7,599 bases of DNA, from positions 1-7,599 of the forward strand of contig JAEXLD010000107.1 in NCBI GenBank assembly GCA_023445445.1. Reading direction: 5' to 3'. A program made the translations under genes and the position numbers. Each line of letters starts with the position of its first letter. Position 1 is the first letter of the stretch. The notes below the pieces were generated by a model. That model made no database searches. It was not told where the DNA came from and was given only the letters and a program-made list of their open reading frames with translations. Shown here one piece after another: positions 5,559 through 7,599 of the stretch. The stretch is from Bacillota bacterium (GTDB lineage: Bacteria > Bacillota > Clostridia > Clostridiales > Clostridiaceae).

Positions 5559-6110
5559 CTATACTAATAAATCTATCTTTCCCAGTCTCTTATCCTTATC
5601 TTCCTTTTCTTTCTTCTCTTTATCTTTACGATTATTTACTGTATCTCCATCAAGGATGTCAGCTGAAGAAAGAATTACTTTTCCTATATTAGGTTCTTCA
5701 ATATTATTGGAAAATGATAGTACTATTCCTTTATACTTATACATATGAACTAAATTATCAGCCTCTTCTTTAGTTTTACATAATCTTATTTTCTCTTCTA
5801 ATAATTTTCTTTCGCTATTTATCATTCTCGCTTTATTTAAAAGTCCTGGATTATGCTTTAATACATATTTCTCTTCATCAATTCCAATTCCTTTACCCCT
5901 TGCAATCTTTGAAGCTATTTTTTCCATTTCTATATTTCTCTTCATAGTCTTTACTGCTCTAGCATTACTTGTTGATTCATTTTCCTCTTCTTCATCTTCA
6001 TCCTTTTTATTTATCATCTTTTCAACGATAGTTCTCTTATCTTCATCTTCGGATTTTATAGTATTCATAAGTTGACTTAATGATGTTATATTATTGGGAG
6101 TTATCTTCAT
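5559..6110 (-). CDS. Unrecognised highly charged 183-residue protein
   Basis: I do not recognise this family. The ATG follows AAAGGAGGATAATCCT, a strong ribosome binding site, and the gene ends at a strong terminator, so it is very probably expressed. Residues 1-20 are polar. Residues 21-50 form an acidic low-complexity stretch (KKDEDEEEENES). Residues about 52-125 look helical and rich in Lys/Glu (KIARGKGIGIDEEKYVLKHN, then ERKLLEEKIRLCKTKEEADN), a possible coiled coil. Residues 127-155 are more hydrophobic and strand-like. Residues 158-178 are a Lys/Glu/Asp-rich tail ending in GKIDLLV. There is no signal peptide, membrane segment or known catalytic motif. It has one cysteine (Cys111). It is separated from the subtilase by 189 bp, so co-transcription is possible but not shown. 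Confidence 0.8.
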   Translation of the reverse strand: MKITPNNITSLSQLMNTIKSEDEDKRTIVEKMINKKDEDEEEENESTSNARAVKTMKRNIEMEKIASKIARGKGIGIDEEKYVLKHNPGLLNKARMINSERKLLEEKIRLCKTKEEADNLVHMYKYKGIVLSFSNNIEEPNIGKVILSSADILDGDTVNNRKDKEKKEKEDKDKRLGKIDLLV

Positions 6111-6275
6111 AGGATTATCCTCCTTTAGCTTTCTAATAGATTTTAAATCTTATATATTTCACATTTATCCTTATAATATTTTTCGTTTATAATTCACCTT
6201 TCTTAATGATTACTTCAATTCTCTTAAAGTTAATAATTAAATTTTCTTTATCCTAGTATTTCTTAATATAAAATT

Positions 6276-6294
6276 AACCTTGTTTTTTAAGGCT
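6276..6294 (-). terminator. Weak hairpin after the subtilase gene
   Basis: On the minus strand AGCCTT and AAGGTT pair (6 bp including one G-U) around a 7-nt loop, followed by AATTTTA. The stem is short and the U run brief, so this is at best a leaky terminator. The rest of 6111-6275 is A/T-rich with no ORF and no promoter I would defend. Confidence 0.28.
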
Positions 6295-6299
6295 TTTTC

Positions 6300-7599
6300 T
6301 TATAGGTTTGTAAATACTCCCAATAAATCAAGAATTCCATATCCCCATTCTATATTAGGATATATATCATTTTTTCTTCTATATGTCCCTCTTAACATAT
6401 AGGACTTAAGTGTTTGAGAATACATATAGGGATCATTTCCTTCTACTATTCCCCATTGAAATAATAATAAAGCTGCTCCTGTAGCTACAGCTGCTGATAC
6501 ACTTGTCCCTGTAATATAAACCCTTTGATTATTTAAAAATATACATTTTACATCTACCCCACCAGCTGCAACATCTATTTCAAAACCTTCTATTGCTGTA
6601 GTAGCTAATCCTGATTTAGGATAAACAGTTATATTATTTTGATTATAATTACTTATAGTTAAGGAATATCTGCTTGTACTTGGATTAGTAATGGTTCCAC
6701 ATGTACATGGAGAAGTTAATGAAGTTTCACCCTTTAACATCTTTCTAGAAAGCATCCAAATATCATACCTCCCCCCTAAGACATAGTCACCATAAACTCT
6801 TATTTTCCATATTCCAGGCTGTAACCCAACAAAATATACAGTTATAAGTTCATCTCCAGATAAGCCCTCAGGCAGATAATATTGAATTAAAACCTCAGTT
6901 CCCTCTACAATAAATTTAGATGATTCTTGCTGCTTAAATAAAGCTGCTATTATACCAGTACTTTCTCCTGTAGGTGATAAAATACTAATTGAAACCTTAT
7001 TAGGATTCATTGTCCATACATCTAACATTAAGAACTTTTGTTTATCAATATATAATTGAGTTTCCTCAAAATCTCCATTTTTCTCAATAATACTAAAAGC
7101 ATGATTTCTACCGTCACCTTCATCACCTGAACTAGTTACTATAGAAATTCCTAAGTTACTACATACATCATCTATGAAATCTTCTAAAATACCATTAAAT
7201 CTATGATTACCCAGTGTTGTACCAAAAGGCATATAAATTATTGTTGGTTTATTTTCATCTAAGGCAAAGTTTAAAATATAGTTAATTGCAGCCATAATTG
7301 ATGCCATATCGTATAGTTCCTTAGTTTCTGTTAATCTTTCAGATACTAAATCTCTACTTAATTTTACAATAACAAACTCACATTCAGGTGCAGCCCCCTC
7401 CATTTCAGTATCAAAACCAGATGCACCAATTATTCCTGCCATAGCAGTACCATGTCCTATTTCATCTTTAGATGCTACAATACTATATGGATCTTGACCT
7501 GCTCTTTGAGCAATAAGTGCGCTATTAATTTCCTCCTTTGTATAATCAACTCCCCAAGATGCATTTTCCTCAGGATTTTTTCTTCCATTCGAAATACTT
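6300..7599 (-). CDS. Subtilisin-family (S8) serine protease, Csp-like; 5' end outside window
   Basis: The frame is open from the right edge for 432 codons to a TAA at 6300-6302. The catalytic His is in DEIGHGTAMAGIIG (codon 7452-7454) and the catalytic Ser in ITGTSVSAA (codon 6501-6503). The catalytic Asp must lie upstream of the window. An insert of roughly 120-130 residues with a beta-rich pattern sits between the two halves of the protease fold, like the jelly-roll domain of clostridial CspB-type proteases. The C-terminal YPNIEWGYGILDL is also typical of that group. Csp proteases activate the cortex hydrolase SleC during spore germination, but the family has many paralogues, so the role is inferred. 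The oxyanion-hole Asn of the usual AGNEG motif is Asp here (SGDEG, codon 7122-7124). A start at 7442 would cut off the catalytic His and is wrong. Confidence 0.92.
   Translation of the reverse strand, partial: SISNGRKNPEENASWGVDYTKEEINSALIAQRAGQDPYSIVASKDEIGHGTAMAGIIGASGFDTEMEGAAPECEFVIVKLSRDLVSERLTETKELYDMASIMAAINYILNFALDENKPTIIYMPFGTTLGNHRFNGILEDFIDDVCSNLGISIVTSSGDEGDGRNHAFSIIEKNGDFEETQLYIDKQKFLMLDVWTMNPNKVSISILSPTGESTGIIAALFKQQESSKFIVEGTEVLIQYYLPEGLSGDELITVYFVGLQPGIWKIRVYGDYVLGGRYDIWMLSRKMLKGETSLTSPCTCGTITNPSTSRYSLTISNYNQNNITVYPKSGLATTAIEGFEIDVAAGGVDVKCIFLNNQRVYITGTSVSAAVATGAALLLFQWGIVEGNDPYMYSQTLKSYMLRGTYRRKNDIYPNIEWGYGILDLLGVFTNL

Noticed and set aside
7440..7442. ATG at 7442 as start of the subtilase
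   Set aside because: It lies within the catalytic His motif. The frame continues upstream to the window edge with clear protease sequence.

Overview
The window is very A/T-rich. Every convincing gene lies on the minus strand, each with a strong AGGAGG-type ribosome binding site where its start is visible. Codon use, A/T-rich spacers, a Csp-like subtilase and a long-chain chromate transporter all suggest a low-GC Firmicute, most likely Clostridium sensu stricto. I cannot name the species.

Reading in the direction of transcription (right to left): 7599-6300 is the C-terminal part of a subtilisin-family (S8) protease resembling the clostridial Csp germination proteases. 6110-5559 is an unrecognised, highly charged 183-residue protein that ends at a strong hairpin terminator. 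5262-4060 is a two-domain ChrA chromate transporter with its own promoter and terminator. 3619-1 is a reactive-sulfur (persulfide) detoxification cluster.

The sulfur cluster runs in this order: a CsoR/CstR-family repressor, a TusA-rhodanese fusion, a DsrE-family protein, a rhodanese-persulfide dioxygenase fusion, and a TauE/SafE exporter cut by the left edge. The likely flow is as follows. TusA, DsrE and rhodanese carry sulfane sulfur as protein persulfides. The dioxygenase oxidises low-molecular-weight persulfide sulfur to sulfite, which its rhodanese domain may convert to thiosulfate. TauE then exports a sulfur oxyanion. The content matches the Staphylococcus cst operon, and from memory it is closer to the Bacillus subtilis yrkD-yrkJ cluster.

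The most striking feature is the control layer. Four 16-bp near-palindromes of form ATACC-N6-GGTAT lie at 2067, 3329, 3670 and 3816. Each sits inside the spacer of a possible promoter. Two of these promoters, ahead of the repressor gene, match the sigma-A consensus perfectly (TTGACA, 17 bp, TATAAT). The fourth site overlaps the ribosome binding region of the dioxygenase gene and could give a nearly leaderless transcript. The repressor keeps Cys31 but has Ser where CstR has its second cysteine (position 60), so its sensing chemistry may differ. No CRISPR array, tRNA, rRNA or intact mobile element was seen.
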